DNA of 64,000 nucleotides from Patagioenas fasciata (lineage: Eukaryota > Chordata > Aves > Columbiformes > Columbidae), in contig NC_092525.1 of assembly GCF_037038585.1 (NCBI RefSeq), positions 2,892,969 through 2,956,968 on the forward strand, written 5' to 3'. The notes beneath the pieces were generated by a model. The model was not told the origin of the DNA and ran no database searches. It saw only the letters and a list, made by a program, of their open reading frames with translations. A program made the translations under genes and the position numbers. This document shows positions 45,001-57,879 of the stretch, piece after piece (position 1 is the stretch's first letter; the number at the start of each line of letters is the position of its first letter).

Positions 45001-45757
45001 GACAGCAGGAGGAGAAACCCAGTGGGTCAAGAGGTCCCAAGAAATCCAGTAAGAGGACAACAGGGAGGAGTGCTCTGGCAGGCCAAAATCTCAGTGAAGA
45101 AAGGCAAGAGGACAGCAGGGGGGAGTGCTCCAGTTCTTCAAGTGACTTCCCAGGTAGAAGGCAGAAGGACGGTGGGGTAGCGCTGGGACAGGTCGAGAAT
45201 TCTCAATCTGGCAATAGGACAGCAGGGAGGAGCATCCAGCGGGACAGGAGCGCCCTGAAAATAGGCAAGACAAGGGTGAGTGAGAGCACTCCGAGATGTC
45301 AAGAAGTGTCAAAAAATCTGGTAAAGGATGGCAGGGGGGAGTGCTGTGGATATTCAAGAGACTCCCCAGTAAAAGGCAAGAGGACGGCGCGGGGAAGTGC
45401 TCCAGCACGTCAAGATCGCACTGAAGAAAGGCAAGGTCACAGTGGGGGGGAGCATTCCCGTTGTTCCACTGGTTCAAAAGGTCCCAAGAAATCCAACAAG
45501 AGAACTGCGAGGGGGAGCGCTCTGGCAAGTCAAGCGGTGTCAATAACCCCAGCAAGGCAACGGCGGAGAGCGCTCTGGTGAGTCACGAGACTCCCCTACA
45601 AAGGACGAGAGGATGGTGGAGGGGAGCCCACCAGTGGTTCAAGCAGCACCCAGGAAAAGGGGAGGAGGCTGACGAGGGGCAGGCCTCTGGCGGGCCAAGA
45701 TCACTGGGGGAAGGTGTGGGGGAGCTTGCTGGTGGCTCAAGAGACCTCTAGAAAAAG
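42040..45757 (+). repeat. 56-bp minisatellite array (U2)
   Basis: 3718 bp, 112 bp (two repeat units) shorter than in U1 and U3, because the dimer at U1 35220-35331 is absent. Otherwise the variant order is the same. Confidence 0.85.
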
Positions 45758-45888
45758 GTAAGAGGGCGGCGGGGGGTGGGAGGGCGCCTCAGCTGGTGAA
45801 GAGGAACCCCGAAAACAAGGCAAGAGAATGTTGGTGGGGGGAGCGCTCTGGCGGTTCCAGAGGCTCCCCGAGATCCGCTCAGACGGCA

Positions 45889-46037
45889 GCGGGTAACGTG
45901 GCAGCTCAGCGTCAATCAAAGAAGAACAGGAAGGCGGTTGACCTGCAATTCCAGAGCGAGGAGGAAGACTGGCAACCCGAACGAGGAGCAGCAGAACTTG
46001 GCATGGCCTCTGAAATCCTCCTTTAATCTGGGCTCAG
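45889..46037 (+). other. Module 4 (U2)
   Basis: As 37262-37410, with one residue change (Ala to Val, GCG to GTG, near 45897). Confidence 0.4.
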
Positions 46038-46504
46038 GTAAGCTGGAAGCAGGGGACATAGGCTGGGGTTTGGGAGGTGGGCAGGTGAGAAATGATCCGC
46101 ATTTTTGATCTCCTGAGTGACTGAAGCGCCTGGGAGTTCATTTGGAGTCGTTGCCTTACTTGATTTTACACTGACTTTTGCATTATATTTTAATGACGTA
46201 GAATTTTCCGTTTTGACATCGAAACCTAAACTTCTTTGCAAATTCATCCTCTGTCCCTTCAGTCTGAGCTCGTGGCACTTCCACTGTCTCGTGGCCCGCG
46301 TTTCAATGTACATTAGATCGCTTCCTGGGCCTTGGATTTTAAGTAATGGTCCGTCACAAGTTTGTTTTTCTTGTCCTTAACAGGCAGCTTTGAGAGCTCT
46401 CTAAGGAAAAGTGATATCTTTTTACCTTGTTACTGCTCTTTCCATGTTACGAGCAGCCACCCTCTTTATGATCAGTCTCATGCTTTTCTTCCTTTCTTGC
46501 CCAG

Positions 46505-46650
46505 GTTCAGAATACCAGGAATTCCAAGCTTCAAGTTTCCTGTGGAACATTGCGGGAGACCTTGATAACGTGGCAATGAGGGAGGTGATGAAGAGAAACA
46601 ATACCTGTTCCTTTCCCATTTCAAGACGTTGTTTTTTACCTTCCTGGTAG
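46505..46650 (+). other. Candidate 3' coding exon (U2)
   Basis: As 37878-38023, with Cys (TGT) in place of Tyr near 46632. Confidence 0.35.
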
Positions 46651-46908
46651 CTGTGAGATGATTTGCAATCTTGCGCTAGCATCTGCCTGAAAGAGAACAC
46701 GGACCCTTTGGGTGCCTCCTCAAGAAATACTTGCTCTATGGTTCTGGCGATGTCCAGGCTTCAAGGGTGGGGCATAGGGGAGTGTAAATCTTAGGGGGCC
46801 TCCCGGGATGTCTGCAGGTTTGGGTGACCCGTGGCTGGGACGGGGACGCCGAGGTTGTCAATCTTGCCCTGAATCTCTCGCTCCCTCTCTTGCAGCACCC
46901 GAGACCGA

Positions 46909-47163
46909 ATGGAGGAGCAAGTGTACGGGAAGTTCCTGCGCCACGACACAGATCACATTTATCGCTCTCGCCCTGAGAGACCCGGAGAACCAAACCGTTC
47001 CCATCGTGCCTTGAAGCAGCCTCTGCTCACGCGCTTCGCCCAGGGAGAAGGCAGAATGGCAGTAGCTCGCCACGTTATACCACAGGGTGCACACTCTGCA
47101 GCTTTCAAGCCCAGCTCTGCGTTAGCTCACCCCTGCAATTTTGCACCGCCCACGCAAATTTGA
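46909..47163 (+). CDS. Hypothetical 84-codon frame, exon Z/A hybrid (U2/U3)
   Basis: Exon starts at 46896. Z-type 5' half, A-type 3' half from 47002. Residue 44 is Ala rather than Ser (TTCGCC for TTCTCC). Otherwise as 38282-38536. Confidence 0.25.
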   Translation: MEEQVYGKFLRHDTDHIYRSRPERPGEPNRSHRALKQPLLTRFAQGEGRMAVARHVIPQGAHSAAFKPSSALAHPCNFAPPTQI

Positions 47164-47469
47164 GTTGTCGCTGGTTGTTGCAGCGTTTGGCTTTGGTGAG
47201 GACAGCGTGTGTTTGTCAGCAGTTGGTGTAGGGTGGAATCTTGAGGAGAAAGTGATATTTCCGTGCCAGAACTGGTTGGTGTTTGCATGGTATTGTGGTA
47301 GTTGTTCCCACAGGTGATCAGTGCTGGAGTGTTATTGCAGGATGAGGGGATTTTGAAGGCTTGTCTGTGAGATGCACTAGAGGCAGCAGTTGCAAACGAA
47401 AGGCTGAGGTGTGGAGAGTTTGTCGGTGGGTTTTGGACAGTTGTCAGTTGAAGAGTTGGTTGTTTGCAG

Positions 47470-47682
47470 GTGAGGTGTAGAGCAGAGGGTGAAGCTGACT
47501 TTGCCTGGGCGGCGCAACTGGATGGGTGTGCAGAGCTGAGGAGAGCGGGCTTCTGCGGGTGACCCTAAAGCTGGAGAACCAGCCAGCGGCAGCTCCAGAC
47601 AGTCCCGCTGCCGAGCTTGGCTGTGTAGGGCCAGTGCCCTGGGGCACAGGGAGTGTGACCCTCCGCAAGCACCAAACAGCAG
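47470..47682 (+). other. Candidate exon B (U3)
   Basis: Copy with GGCTGTG as in D1 and U5; splice signals intact. Confidence 0.35.
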
Positions 47683-47927
47683 GTGAGGACTGTGGGGATT
47701 TGTACTGAGCTATGATATCTCTAAGGCATGTGCGAGGGGCCGGGGCCAAGGCAAGGTGGGCTCGTTGTGGGGTGTGGGGAGGTGTCAGCCCCCGGACTCA
47801 GCCCCTGTCTGATTGTAGTGCCCTTGGGCTGGTGTAGCTCAGTCCTCTGTGTGTTTCTCTTCAGGTGGAGCAGCGTGCAAAGGAAAAGCAAGGAAGGAGA
47901 GGAAGGTGGTGAACCTATGAGGAAGAG

Positions 47928-48908
47928 TGTAGCGAATCTGGCGTGGACTCACGGTAAGGTGCCATGAGAGACATTTATTACAAACTCAGGTTTGCATTTA
48001 TACTCGCTATGATGCTTGCTCAAGCATTTGCTCTTTAGCTAAGTTAGACATTACATGAGCGGTGTAACTGCCATATACGCATTTTTTTCTATAGTAAGCT
48101 GTCCCTCTGTCCCTGATGTATCAGTCCTGTATCCTGTATCTTAGTAGTCATAATTTTTCCCCAAGTAGATGAATATTTTGCAAGCAGCTTTATCTCCAGT
48201 CGTTACCTGTTCATATAATTCTCATTCATCTTTGTGCCATGTCTCCAACTGAAATGTACCAGTTGTAGGAAAGTCTAGCACATGATTAGCAATCCATTCT
48301 AATAAACTCACCAATCAGACCCCTGATACATCCTGATTTTGCGTTTGTAGCGCATGTTGAAGGACATCCAGGGTTTGTCTTTGCTTAAGGGATAACTTCC
48401 CTCCCATGGTTCCCAATCGCTCACCTTTCGTTGGTGGTGGGCGCGCACTGTCCTGGTTCCCGGTCCTGTTTCCTGGTTCGATTGGGCTTCGCTACCAGAG
48501 CGGCTACTGCCTTTATAGGCACGCTGAAAGTCCCTGTTCCAGGGCGCCATTTGTAGCGAATGCGGTACGGACTCTCTTTTAAGGTGCAATGAGAGATGTT
48601 TATTACAAATTCAGGCTTGCGTTTATACTCGCTATGATGCTTGCTCAAGCATTTGTTGATTAGCTAAGTTAGTCATTACATAAGTGATGTGTTTTGTGTT
48701 CCCACCAAAGTCACTGCCATAAACACCTTTTTTGTCTATCACAAGCTGTCCCTCTGTCCTTGATGCATCAATCCTGTATCAACTCCTCTGTCCTTGATGT
48801 ATCACATAGCATACAGTCCTTTGTTCTTGTATTTTTCCACTAATGCTTGTTCTCATGCTGTTGACTCTTGCAGTTTCTCACGTGCCCGGTCTTCCGTGTA
48901 CTGACACA
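47928..48908 (-). mobile_element. Deleted ERVK-like provirus (U3)
   Basis: Same insertion; one extra T in the left LTR (ATATTTTGC) gives 981 bp. GAAGAG flanks at 47922-47927 and 48909-48914. Confidence 0.8.
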
Positions 48909-49155
48909 GAAGAGCGATCACGAAAGAGGATTGGAGCGCACCTGTGAGTCAAGCAGAGTCAAGAAAGAAGATGACAGTGGTGGACCTGTGAGTCAGGAGG
49001 GGACAAAAGAGGAGAAAGGTGATGGAGCTACGAGTCAAGAGTGAGGAGGAAGATGGGCAGGCTGAGCCAGCGAGAAGGAGAATGTATCCTTAAGCACAGG
49101 GAACGATCTGTGATTAGTGCGTCCCCCTCCCACCCCTAGAAACCGTGCTCGGGGG

Positions 49156-50640
49156 TAAAGTGGTAAAATGGGAGCAGGGGCTGTTGGCTGTGTTTTGGGA
49201 GGTGGGGGTGGTGAGCAGGGGCTGGGCTCTTGGACTTGGGAGCAGTTAAGGGAGCAGGGTGGTCATCCCTTGGGAGGTGTCTGTCTGCCAGCAGGTAAAG
49301 GAGGGGGAAGAGGATCCTGCCGGGGTGAGGGCCTGGCCAGCTCTCCACTCCCAGGGCTCTTGATGCTGGTGTGGTGTGTTGCTGTAAGTGCCAGGGGTGA
49401 CTGGCAAAGAAAGTCTTTGTGGTGTGCATGCTGGGAAACTGTGCTGCTACGGAGGGGCTGGGTTGGTGGGAAGGCCTGTGCGGGGGGCCGGGGCCAAGGC
49501 AAGGTGGCCTTGTGGTGGGGTGTGGGGATGCGTCAGCGACCGGACTCGCCCCCTCGTGTGACTGTACGGGCCTGGGGTGGGTATATTTTTGTTTTCTGTG
49601 CATCTCTGTTCGGGTGGAGCAGCTCGCAAAGGTGAAAGCAAGAAAGAAGAGGAAGGTGGTGAACCTACGAGGAAGAGCGACCAAGAAAGAGGATTGGAGT
49701 GCATCTGCAAGTCAACAGGGATCAAGAAAGAAGATGACGGTGGTAGAGCTGCGAGTCAGGAGGGATCAAGAAAGAAGAGGAGGAAGGTGATGGAGCTGCG
49801 AGGCAGGAGTGAGGAGGAAGAAAATGTCCCCCTTGGGACAGGGACCTCCCTGTAATCAGGACTGCGCCCTCCCACCCCTGGAAACTGCTCAGGGGCCCAG
49901 ACATCCATGGGAAGGTTGTGTCCGACAACACGAGCCAGATCTTCAGCACTGGCTGCTGTTCAGCTGGGACCAGGGGCTGCTGGTGGGGTTTTGGGAGGCG
50001 GGGTGGGTGAGTAGAGGCTGGGCTTTTGTACTCATGAGTGGTTGAGAGAGAGGGCTGGACACCTCTTGGGAGGTGTCTTGTCTGTCTGCCATCAGCTAAA
50101 GGAGGGGGAAGAGGATCCTGCCGGGGTGAGGGCCTGGCCAGCTCTCCACTCCCAGGGCTCTTGATGCTGATGTGGTGTGTTGCTGTAAGTGCCAGGGGTG
50201 ACTGGCAAAGAAAGTCTTTGTGGGGTGCATGCTGGGAAACTGTGCTGCTACGGAGGGGCTGGGTTGGTGGGAAGGCCTGTGCGGGGGGCCGGGGCCAAGG
50301 CAAGGTGGGCTTGCTGTGGGATGTGGGGATGCGTCAGCGAGCGGACTTTACGGGCTTGGGGTGGGTGTATTTCTGTCTTCAGGGCATTTCGGTTTGGGTG
50401 GAGCAGCTCACAAAGGCGAAAGCAAGAAAGGAAAGTAAGGTTGTGAACTTACGAGAAAGAGTGATCAAGAAAGAGGATTTGAGTTCATCCGGGAGTCGAG
50501 GGATCAAGAAAGAAGAGGAGGAAGGTGATGGACGTGCATATTGAAAATGAGAGGGAAGATGGGCAACCTGAAGCATGGAGCAAGGGAATGTCTCCTAGAA
50601 CAAAGGGACCTTTCTGTAATCAGAGATCCCCCCTCCTACC
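49156..50640 (+). repeat. Modules 2 and 3 (U3)
   Basis: Copies at 49614-49855 and 50383-50544. A deletion of about 14 bp just upstream of module 3 joins upstream frame to the module 3 frame, giving 168 open codons (50038-50544); this looks fortuitous. Confidence 0.55.
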
Positions 50641-50650
50641 CTACAAACTG

Positions 50651-53600
50651 AACAAAGAGGACTGCGAGAGGGAGCGCTCTGACAGGACAGGAGGTATCAG
50701 TAAATCTGGCAAGAGGACAGTGGGGGAAGCGCTCTGGCGGATCAACAAGTCTCAATATATGTGGCAAGAGGATGAAGGGGGAGAGTTCACCAGTGGTTCA
50801 AAAGTCACCCAGAAAAAGGGGAAGAGGATGTCAAGGGGGGAGCGCTCTGGTCGATCACAAGACTCTCCTAAAAAACACAACAGGATGGTGGTGGGGGGGA
50901 ATGTCCTATATGGGACAAGGGGTCCCGAGAAATCCAGCAAGAGGATGGTGGGGGGGAGCACTCCAGCAGACCAAGAATGTACTAAGGAAAGGCAAAAGGA
51001 CGGCAGGAGGAGAGACCCAGTGGGTCAAGAGGTACCGAGAAATCCAGCAAGAGGACGACAGGGAGGAGCTCTTTAGCACGCCAAAATCCAACTGAGGAAA
51101 GGCAAGAGGACAGCGGGGGAGAGCGCTCCAGTTCTTCAAGTGACTTCCCAGGCAGAAGGCAGGAGCATGGCGGGGCAGGACTGCGGCAGGTCAAGAATTC
51201 TCAGTCTGGCAATAGGATGGCGGGGAGGAGCGCCCTGACTAGAGGCAAGACGAGGGTGAGGGAGAGCACTCGGACGTGTCAAGAAGACTCCCCCAAAAAG
51301 TGCAAGAGGAAGGCCGGTGGGGAGAGCAATCCAGCAGATCAGGAAGTCTCAATAAATGCGGTAAGAAGGTGGCAGGTGGGAGCTCCCCAGTGGTTCAAGA
51401 GGTCCCAAGATATCCAGCAAGAGAACTGTGAGGGAGAGCGCTCCAACAGGTCAAGCGGTGTCAAGAAATCCAGCAAGACAATGGTGGAAAACGCTCCGGT
51501 GAGTCACAAGATTCCCCCAAAAAAAGGCAAGAGAATGGTGCAGGGGAGCACTCTGGTGGATCAAGAAGCACCCAGGAAAAGGGGAAGAAGATGGTGGGGG
51601 GGAGCACTCTGGTTGGTCACAAGACTCCCCCAGAAAACACAAGAGGGTGGCAGGGGGAACGCCCTAATGGGTCAAGAGGACCCAAGAAATCCAGCAAGAG
51701 GACGGCGAGGGGGAGCGCTCTGGCAGATCAGGAAGTCTCGATAAATGCGGTAAGAGCATGGTGGGTGGGAGGCCCCCAGTGGTTCAAGAGGTCCCAAGAA
51801 ATCCAGCAAGAGGGCGGCGAGGGGGAGCGCTCTGGCAGATCAGGACGTCTCAATAAATGCGGTAAGAGCATGGTGGGTGGGAGCCCCCCAGTGGTTCACA
51901 AGGTTCCAGGAAATCCAGCAAGAGGACGGCGTGGGGGAGCGCTGTGGCAGATGAAGAACCCTCAGTACATCTGGCAAGAGGACGGTGAGGGGGTGCTCTG
52001 ATGGGTCAAGGTTGCTCTGAAAAAAGCCCAAGAGGGTGGTAAGGAGAAGCTCACTGGTGATTCACGAATCACCCAGAAAAAAGGGAAGAGGACAGTGCGG
52101 GGGAGCTCTTCAGTTGTTGAAGAGAATCCCCAGAAAAAGGCAGGAGGATGATGAGGGGGAACACTCTGGCGGGTCAAGAAGTCTCAGTAAGTCCGGCAAG
52201 AAGACGGTGGGGAGGAGAGCTCGTGTGGGTCAAGAGGTCCCAAGAAACCCAGCAAGAGGACAGCAGGGGCGAGCGCTCCGGCAGATCAGGAAATCTCGAT
52301 AAATGCAGTTAGAGGATGGTGGGTATGAGCCCCTCAGTTGTTTAAGACGTCCCAAGAAATCCAGCAAGAGAACTGCGAGGGGGAGCGCTCCGGCAGGTCA
52401 AGCGATGTCAAGAAATCCAGCAAGACAATGGTGGAGAACTCTCCGGCGAGTCACAAGACTCTCCCAAAAAAGGCAAAAGAATGGTGCAGGGGAGCACTCT
52501 GGTGGATCAAGAAGCACCCAGGAAAAGGGGAAGAGGATGGTGGGGGGAAACGGCCTGGTTGGTCACAAGACTCTCCCAAAAAAGGCAAAAGAATGGTGCA
52601 GGGGAGCACTCTGGTGGATCAAGAAGCACCCAGGAAAAGGGGAAGAGGATGGTGGGGGGAAACGGCCTGGTTGGTCACAAGACTCCCCCAAAAACCACAA
52701 GAGGGTGGCAGGGGGAACGCCCTAATGGGTCAAGAAGTCCCAAGAAATCCAGCAAGAGGACGACAGGGAGGAGCTCTTTAGCAGGCCAAAATCCCACTGA
52801 GGAAAGGCAAGAGGACAGCGGGGGAGAGCGCTCCAGTTCTTCAAGTGACTTCCCAGGCAGAAGGCAGGAGCATGGTGGGGCAGGACTGCGGCAGGTCAAG
52901 AATTCTCAGTCTGGCAATAGGATGGCGGGGAGGAGCGTTCCAGCGGGAGAAGAGCGCCCTGACTAGAGGCAAGACAAGGGTGAGGGAGAGCGCTCGGATG
53001 TGTGAAGAAGACTCCCCCAAAAAAGTGCAAGAGGAAGGCCGGTGGGGAGAGCAATCCAGCAGATCAGGAAGTCTCAATAAATGCGGTAAGAGGATGGCGG
53101 GTGGGAGCCCCCCCAGTGGTCCAAGAGATCCCAAGAAATCCAGCAAGAGGACGGCAAGGGGGAGCGCTCCAGCAGATCAGGAAATCTCGATAAATGCGGT
53201 TAGAGGATGGTGGGTGGGAGCCCCACAGTTGTTTAAGGCATCCCAAGAAATCCAGCAAAAGGACGGCGAGGGGGAACGCTCTGGCAGATCAGGACGTCTC
53301 AATAAATGCGGTAAGAGGATGGCGGGTGGGAGCCCCCCAGTGGTTCAAAATGTCCCAAGATATCCAGGAAGAGAACTGTGAGGGGGAGCGCTCCGGCAGG
53401 TCAAGCGATGTCAACAAATCCAGCAAGACAATGGTGGAGAACGCTCCGGTGAGTCACAAGACTCCACCAAAAAAGGCAAGAGAATGGTTAGGCGATGGTA
53501 ACAGGCAGCTTTGAGAGCACTCTGGTGGATCAAGAAGCACCCAGGAAAAGGGGAAGAGGATGGTGGGGGGAAACGGCCTGGTTGATCACAAGACTCCCCC

Positions 53601-54481
53601 AAAAACCACAAGAGGGTGGCAGGGGGAACGCCCTAAGGGGTCAAGAGGTTCCAAGAAATCCAGCAGGAGGACGGCGAGGGGGAGCGCTCCAGCAGGCTGA
53701 GATTGTACTAAAGAAAGGCAAAAGGACAGCAGGAGGAGAAACCCAGTGGGTCAAGAGGTCCCAAGAAATCCAGTAAGAGGACAACAGGAAGGAGTGCTCT
53801 GGCAGGCCAAAATCTCAGTGAAGAAAGGCAAGAGGACAGCAGGGGGGAGTGCTCCAGTTCTTCAAGTGACTTCCCAGGTAGAAGGCAGAAGGACGGTGGG
53901 GTAGCGCTGGGACAGGTCGAGAATTCTCAATCTGGCAATAGGACAGCAGGGAGGAGCATCCAGCGGGACAGGAGCGCCCTGAAAATAGGCAAGACAAGGG
54001 TGAGTGAGAGCACTCCGAGATGTCAAGAAGTGTCAAAAAATCTGGTAAAGGATGGCAGGGGGGAGTGCTGTGGATATTCAAGAGACTCCCCAGTAAAAGG
54101 CAAGAGGACGGCGCGGGGAAGTGCTCCAGCACGTCAAGATCGCACTGAAGAAAGGCAAGGTCACAGTGGGGGGGAGCATTCCCGTTGTTCCACTGGTTCA
54201 AAAGGTCCCAAGAAATCCAACAAGAGAACTGCGAGGGGGAGCGCTCTGGCAAGTCAAGCGGTGTCAATAACCCCAGCAAGGCAACGGCGGAGAGCGCTCT
54301 GGTGAGTCACGAGACTCCCCTACAAAGGACGAGAGGATGGTGGAGGGGAGCCCACCAGTGGTTCAAGCAGCACCCAGGAAAAGGGGAGGAGGCTGACGAG
54401 GGGCAGGCCTCTGGCGGGCCAAGATCGCTGAGGGAAGGTGCGGGGGAGCTTGCTGGTGGCTCAAGAGACCTCTAGAAAAAG
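50651..54481 (+). repeat. 56-bp minisatellite array (U3)
   Basis: 3831 bp, the same length class as U1, including the 112-bp dimer at about 52570-52681. Confidence 0.85.
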
Positions 54482-54612
54482 GTAAGAGGGCGGCGGGGGG
54501 TGGGAGGGCGCCTCAGCTGGTGAAGAGGAACCCCGAAAACAAGGCAAGAGAATGTTGGTGGGGGGAGCGCTCTGGCGGTTCCAGAGGCTCCCCGAGATCC
54601 GCTCAGACGGCA

Positions 54613-54761
54613 GCGGGTAACGCGGCAGCTCAGCGTCAATCAAAGAAGAACAGGAAGGCGGTTGACCTGCAATTCCAGAGCGAGGAGGAAGACTGGCAAC
54701 CCGAACGAGGAGCAGCAGAACTTGGCATGGCCTCTGAAATCCTCCTTTAATCTGGGCTCAG
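54613..54761 (+). other. Module 4 (U3)
   Basis: Same predicted residues as U1; donor intact at 54762. Confidence 0.4.
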
Positions 54762-55228
54762 GTAAGCTGGAAGCAGGGGACATAGGCTGGGGTTTGGGAG
54801 GTGGGCAGGTGAGAAATGATCCGCATTTTTGATCTCCTGAGTGACTGAAGCGCCTGAGAGTTCATTTGGAGTCGTTGCCTTACTTGATTTTACACTGACT
54901 TTTGCATTATATTTTAATGACGTAGAATTTTCCGTTTTGACATCGAAACCTAAACTTCTTTGGAAATTCATCCTCTGTCCCTTCAGTCTCAGCTCGTGGC
55001 ACTTCCACTGTCTCGTGGCCCGCGTTTCAATGTACATTAGATCGCTTCCTGGGCCTTGGATTTTAAGTAATGGTCCGTCACAAGTTTGTTTTTCTTGTCC
55101 TTAACAGGCAGCTTTGAGAGCTCTCTAAGGAAAAGTGATATCTTTTTACCTTGTTACTGCTCTTTCCATGTTACGAGCAGCCACCCTCTTTATGATCAGT
55201 CTCATGCTTTTCTTCCTTTCTTGCCCAG

Positions 55229-55374
55229 GTTCAGAATACCAGGAATTCCAAGCTTCAAGTTTCCTGTGGAACATTGCGGGAGACCTTGATAACGTGGCAA
55301 TGAGGGAGGTGATGAAGAGAAACAATACCTGTTCCTTTCCCATTTCAAGACGTTATTTTTTACCTTCCTGGTAG
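55229..55374 (+). other. Candidate 3' coding exon (U3)
   Basis: As U1, with Tyr; acceptor intact. Confidence 0.35.
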
Positions 55375-55632
55375 CTGTGAGATGATTTGCAATCTTGCGC
55401 TAGCATCTGCCTGAAAGAGAACACGGACCCTTTGGGTGCCTCCTCAAGAAATACTTGCTCTATGGTTCTGGCGATGTCCAGGCTTCAAGGGTGGGGCATA
55501 GGGGAGTGTAAATCTTAGGGGGCCTCCCGGGATGTCTGCAGGTTTGGGTGACCCGTGGCTGGGACGGGGACGCCGAGGTTGTCAATCTTGCCCTGAATCT
55601 CTCGCTCCCTCTCTTGCAGCACCCGAGACCGA

Positions 55633-55887
55633 ATGGAGGAGCAAGTGTACGGGAAGTTCCTGCGCCACGACACAGATCACATTTATCGCTCTCGCCCTGA
55701 GAGACCCGGAGAACCAAACCGTTCCCATCGTGCCTTGAAGCAGCCTCTGCTCACGCGCTTCTCCCAGGGAGAAGGCAGAATGGCAGTAGCTCGCCACGTT
55801 ATACCACAGGGTGCACACTCTGCAGCTTTCAAGCCCAGCTCTGCGTTAGCTCACCCCTGCAATTTTGCACCGCCCACGCAAATTTGA
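55633..55887 (+). CDS. Hypothetical 84-codon frame, exon Z/A hybrid (U3/U4)
   Basis: Exon starts at 55620. Z-type to about 55725, then A-type. It has neither the Met41 nor the Ala44 variant. Confidence 0.25.
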   Translation: MEEQVYGKFLRHDTDHIYRSRPERPGEPNRSHRALKQPLLTRFSQGEGRMAVARHVIPQGAHSAAFKPSSALAHPCNFAPPTQI

Positions 55888-56193
55888 GTTGTCGCTGGTT
55901 GTTGCAGCGTTTGGCTTTGGTGAGGACAGCGTGTGTTTGTCAGCAGTTGGTGTAGGGTGGAATCTTGAGGAGAAAGTGATATTTCCGTGCCAGAACTGGT
56001 TGGTGTTTGCATGGTATTGTGGTAGTTGTTCCCGCAGGTGATCAGTGCTGGAGTGTTATTGCAGGATGAGGGGATTTTGAAGGCTTGTCTGTGAGATGCA
56101 CTAGAGGCAGCAGTTGCAAACGAAAGGCTGAGGTGTGGAGAGTTTGTCGGTGGGTTTTGGACAGTTGTCAGTTGAAGAGTTGGTTGTTTGCAG

Positions 56194-56406
56194 GTGAGGT
56201 GTAGAGCAGAGGGTGAAGCTGACTTTGCCTGGGCGGCGCAACTGGATGGGTGTGCAGAGCTGAGGAGAGCGGGCTTCTGCGGGTGACCCTAAAGCTGGAG
56301 AACCAGCCAGCAGCAGCTCCAGACAGTCCCGCTGCCGAGCTTGGCCGTGTAGGGCCAGTGCCCTGGGGCACAGGGAGTGTGACCCTCCGCAAGCACCAAA
56401 CAGCAG
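56194..56406 (+). other. Candidate exon B (U4)
   Basis: Copy with GGCCGTG and one private change (CCAGCAGCAGC near 56308); splice signals intact. Confidence 0.35.
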
Positions 56407-56651
56407 GTGAGGACTGTGGGGATTTGTACTGAGCTATGATATCTCTAAGGCATGTGCGAGGGGCCGGGGCCAAGGCAAGGTGGGCTCGTTGTGGGGTGTG
56501 GGGAGGTGTCAGCCCCCGGACTCAGCCCCTGTCTGATTGTAGTGCCCTTGGGCTGGTGTAGCTCAGTCCTCTGTGTGTTTCTCTTCAGGTGGAGCAGCGT
56601 GCAAAGGAAAAGCAAGGAAGGAGAGGAAGGTGGTGAACCTATGAGGAAGAG

Positions 56652-57632
56652 TGTAGCGAATCTGGCGTGGACTCACGGTAAGGTGCCATGAGAGACATTT
56701 ATTACAAACTCAGGTTTGCATTTATACTCGCTATGATGCTTGCTCAAGCATTTGCTCTTTAGCTAAGTTAGACATTACATGAGCGGTGTAACTGCCATAT
56801 ACGCATTTTTTTCTATAGTAAGCTGTCCCTCTGTCCCTGATGTATCAGTCCTGTATCCTGTATCTTAGTAGTCATAATTTTTCCCCAAGTAGATGAATAT
56901 TTTGCAAGCAGCTTTATCTCCAGTCGTTACCTGTTCATATAATTCTCATTCATCTTTGTGCCATGTCTCCAACTGAAATGTACCAGTTGTAGGAAAGTCT
57001 AGCACATGATTAGCAATCCATTGTAATAAACTCACCAATCAGACCCCTGATACATCCTGATTTTGCGTTTGTAGCGCATGTTGAAGGACATCCAGGGTTT
57101 GTCTTTGCTTAAGGGATAACTTCCCTCCCATGGTTCCCAATCGCTCACCTTTCGTTGGTGGTGGGCGCGCACTGTCCTGGTTCCCGGTCCTGTTTCCTGG
57201 TTCGATTGGGCTTCGCTACCAGAGCGGCTACTGCCTTTATAGGCACGCTGAAAGTCCCTGTTCCAGGGCGCCATTTGTAGCGAATGCGGTACGGACTCTC
57301 TTTTAAGGTGCAATGAGAGATGTTTATTACAAATTCAGGCTTGCGTTTATACTCGCTATGATACTTGCTCAAGCATTTGTTGATTAGCTAAGTTAGGCAT
57401 TACATAAGTGATGTGTTTTGTGTTCCCACCAAAGTCACTGCCATAAACACCTTTTTTGTCTATCACAAGCTGTCCCTCTGTCCTTGATGCGTCAATCCTG
57501 TATCAACTCCTCTGTCCTTGATGTATCACATAGCATACAGTCCTTTGTTCTTGTATTTTTCCACTAATGCTTGTTCTCATGCTGTTGACTCTTGCAGTTT
57601 CTCACGTGCCCGGTCTTCCGTGTACTGACACA
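56652..57632 (-). mobile_element. Deleted ERVK-like provirus (U4)
   Basis: Same insertion, 981 bp, with private substitutions near 57363, 57397 and 57491. GAAGAG flanks are retained. Confidence 0.8.
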
Positions 57633-57879
57633 GAAGAGCGATCACGAAAGAGGATTGGAGCGCACCTGTGAGTCAAGCAGAGTCAAGAAAGAAGATGACA
57701 GTGGTGGACCTGTGAGTCAGGAGGGGACAAAAGAGGAGAAAGGTGATGGAGCTACGAGTCAAGAGTGAGGAGGAAGATGGGCAGGCTGAGCCAGCGAGAA
57801 GGAGAATGTATCCTTAAGCACAGGGAACGATCTGTGATTAGTGCGTCCCCCTCCCACCCCTAGAAACCGTGCTCGGGGG

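Larger units (their letters stand above)
38375..47001 (+). repeat. Tandem array unit U2 (8627 bp)
   Basis: Near-identical to U1 but lacks the 112-bp minisatellite dimer present at 35220-35331 in U1. A few private substitutions; one extra C near 42020. Confidence 0.9.
47002..55725 (+). repeat. Tandem array unit U3 (8724 bp)
   Basis: Has the 112-bp dimer, like U1. Lacks about 14 bp at 50346 (between modules 2 and 3, where other units read CACCCCCTATGTGACTGTA or close). Confidence 0.9.
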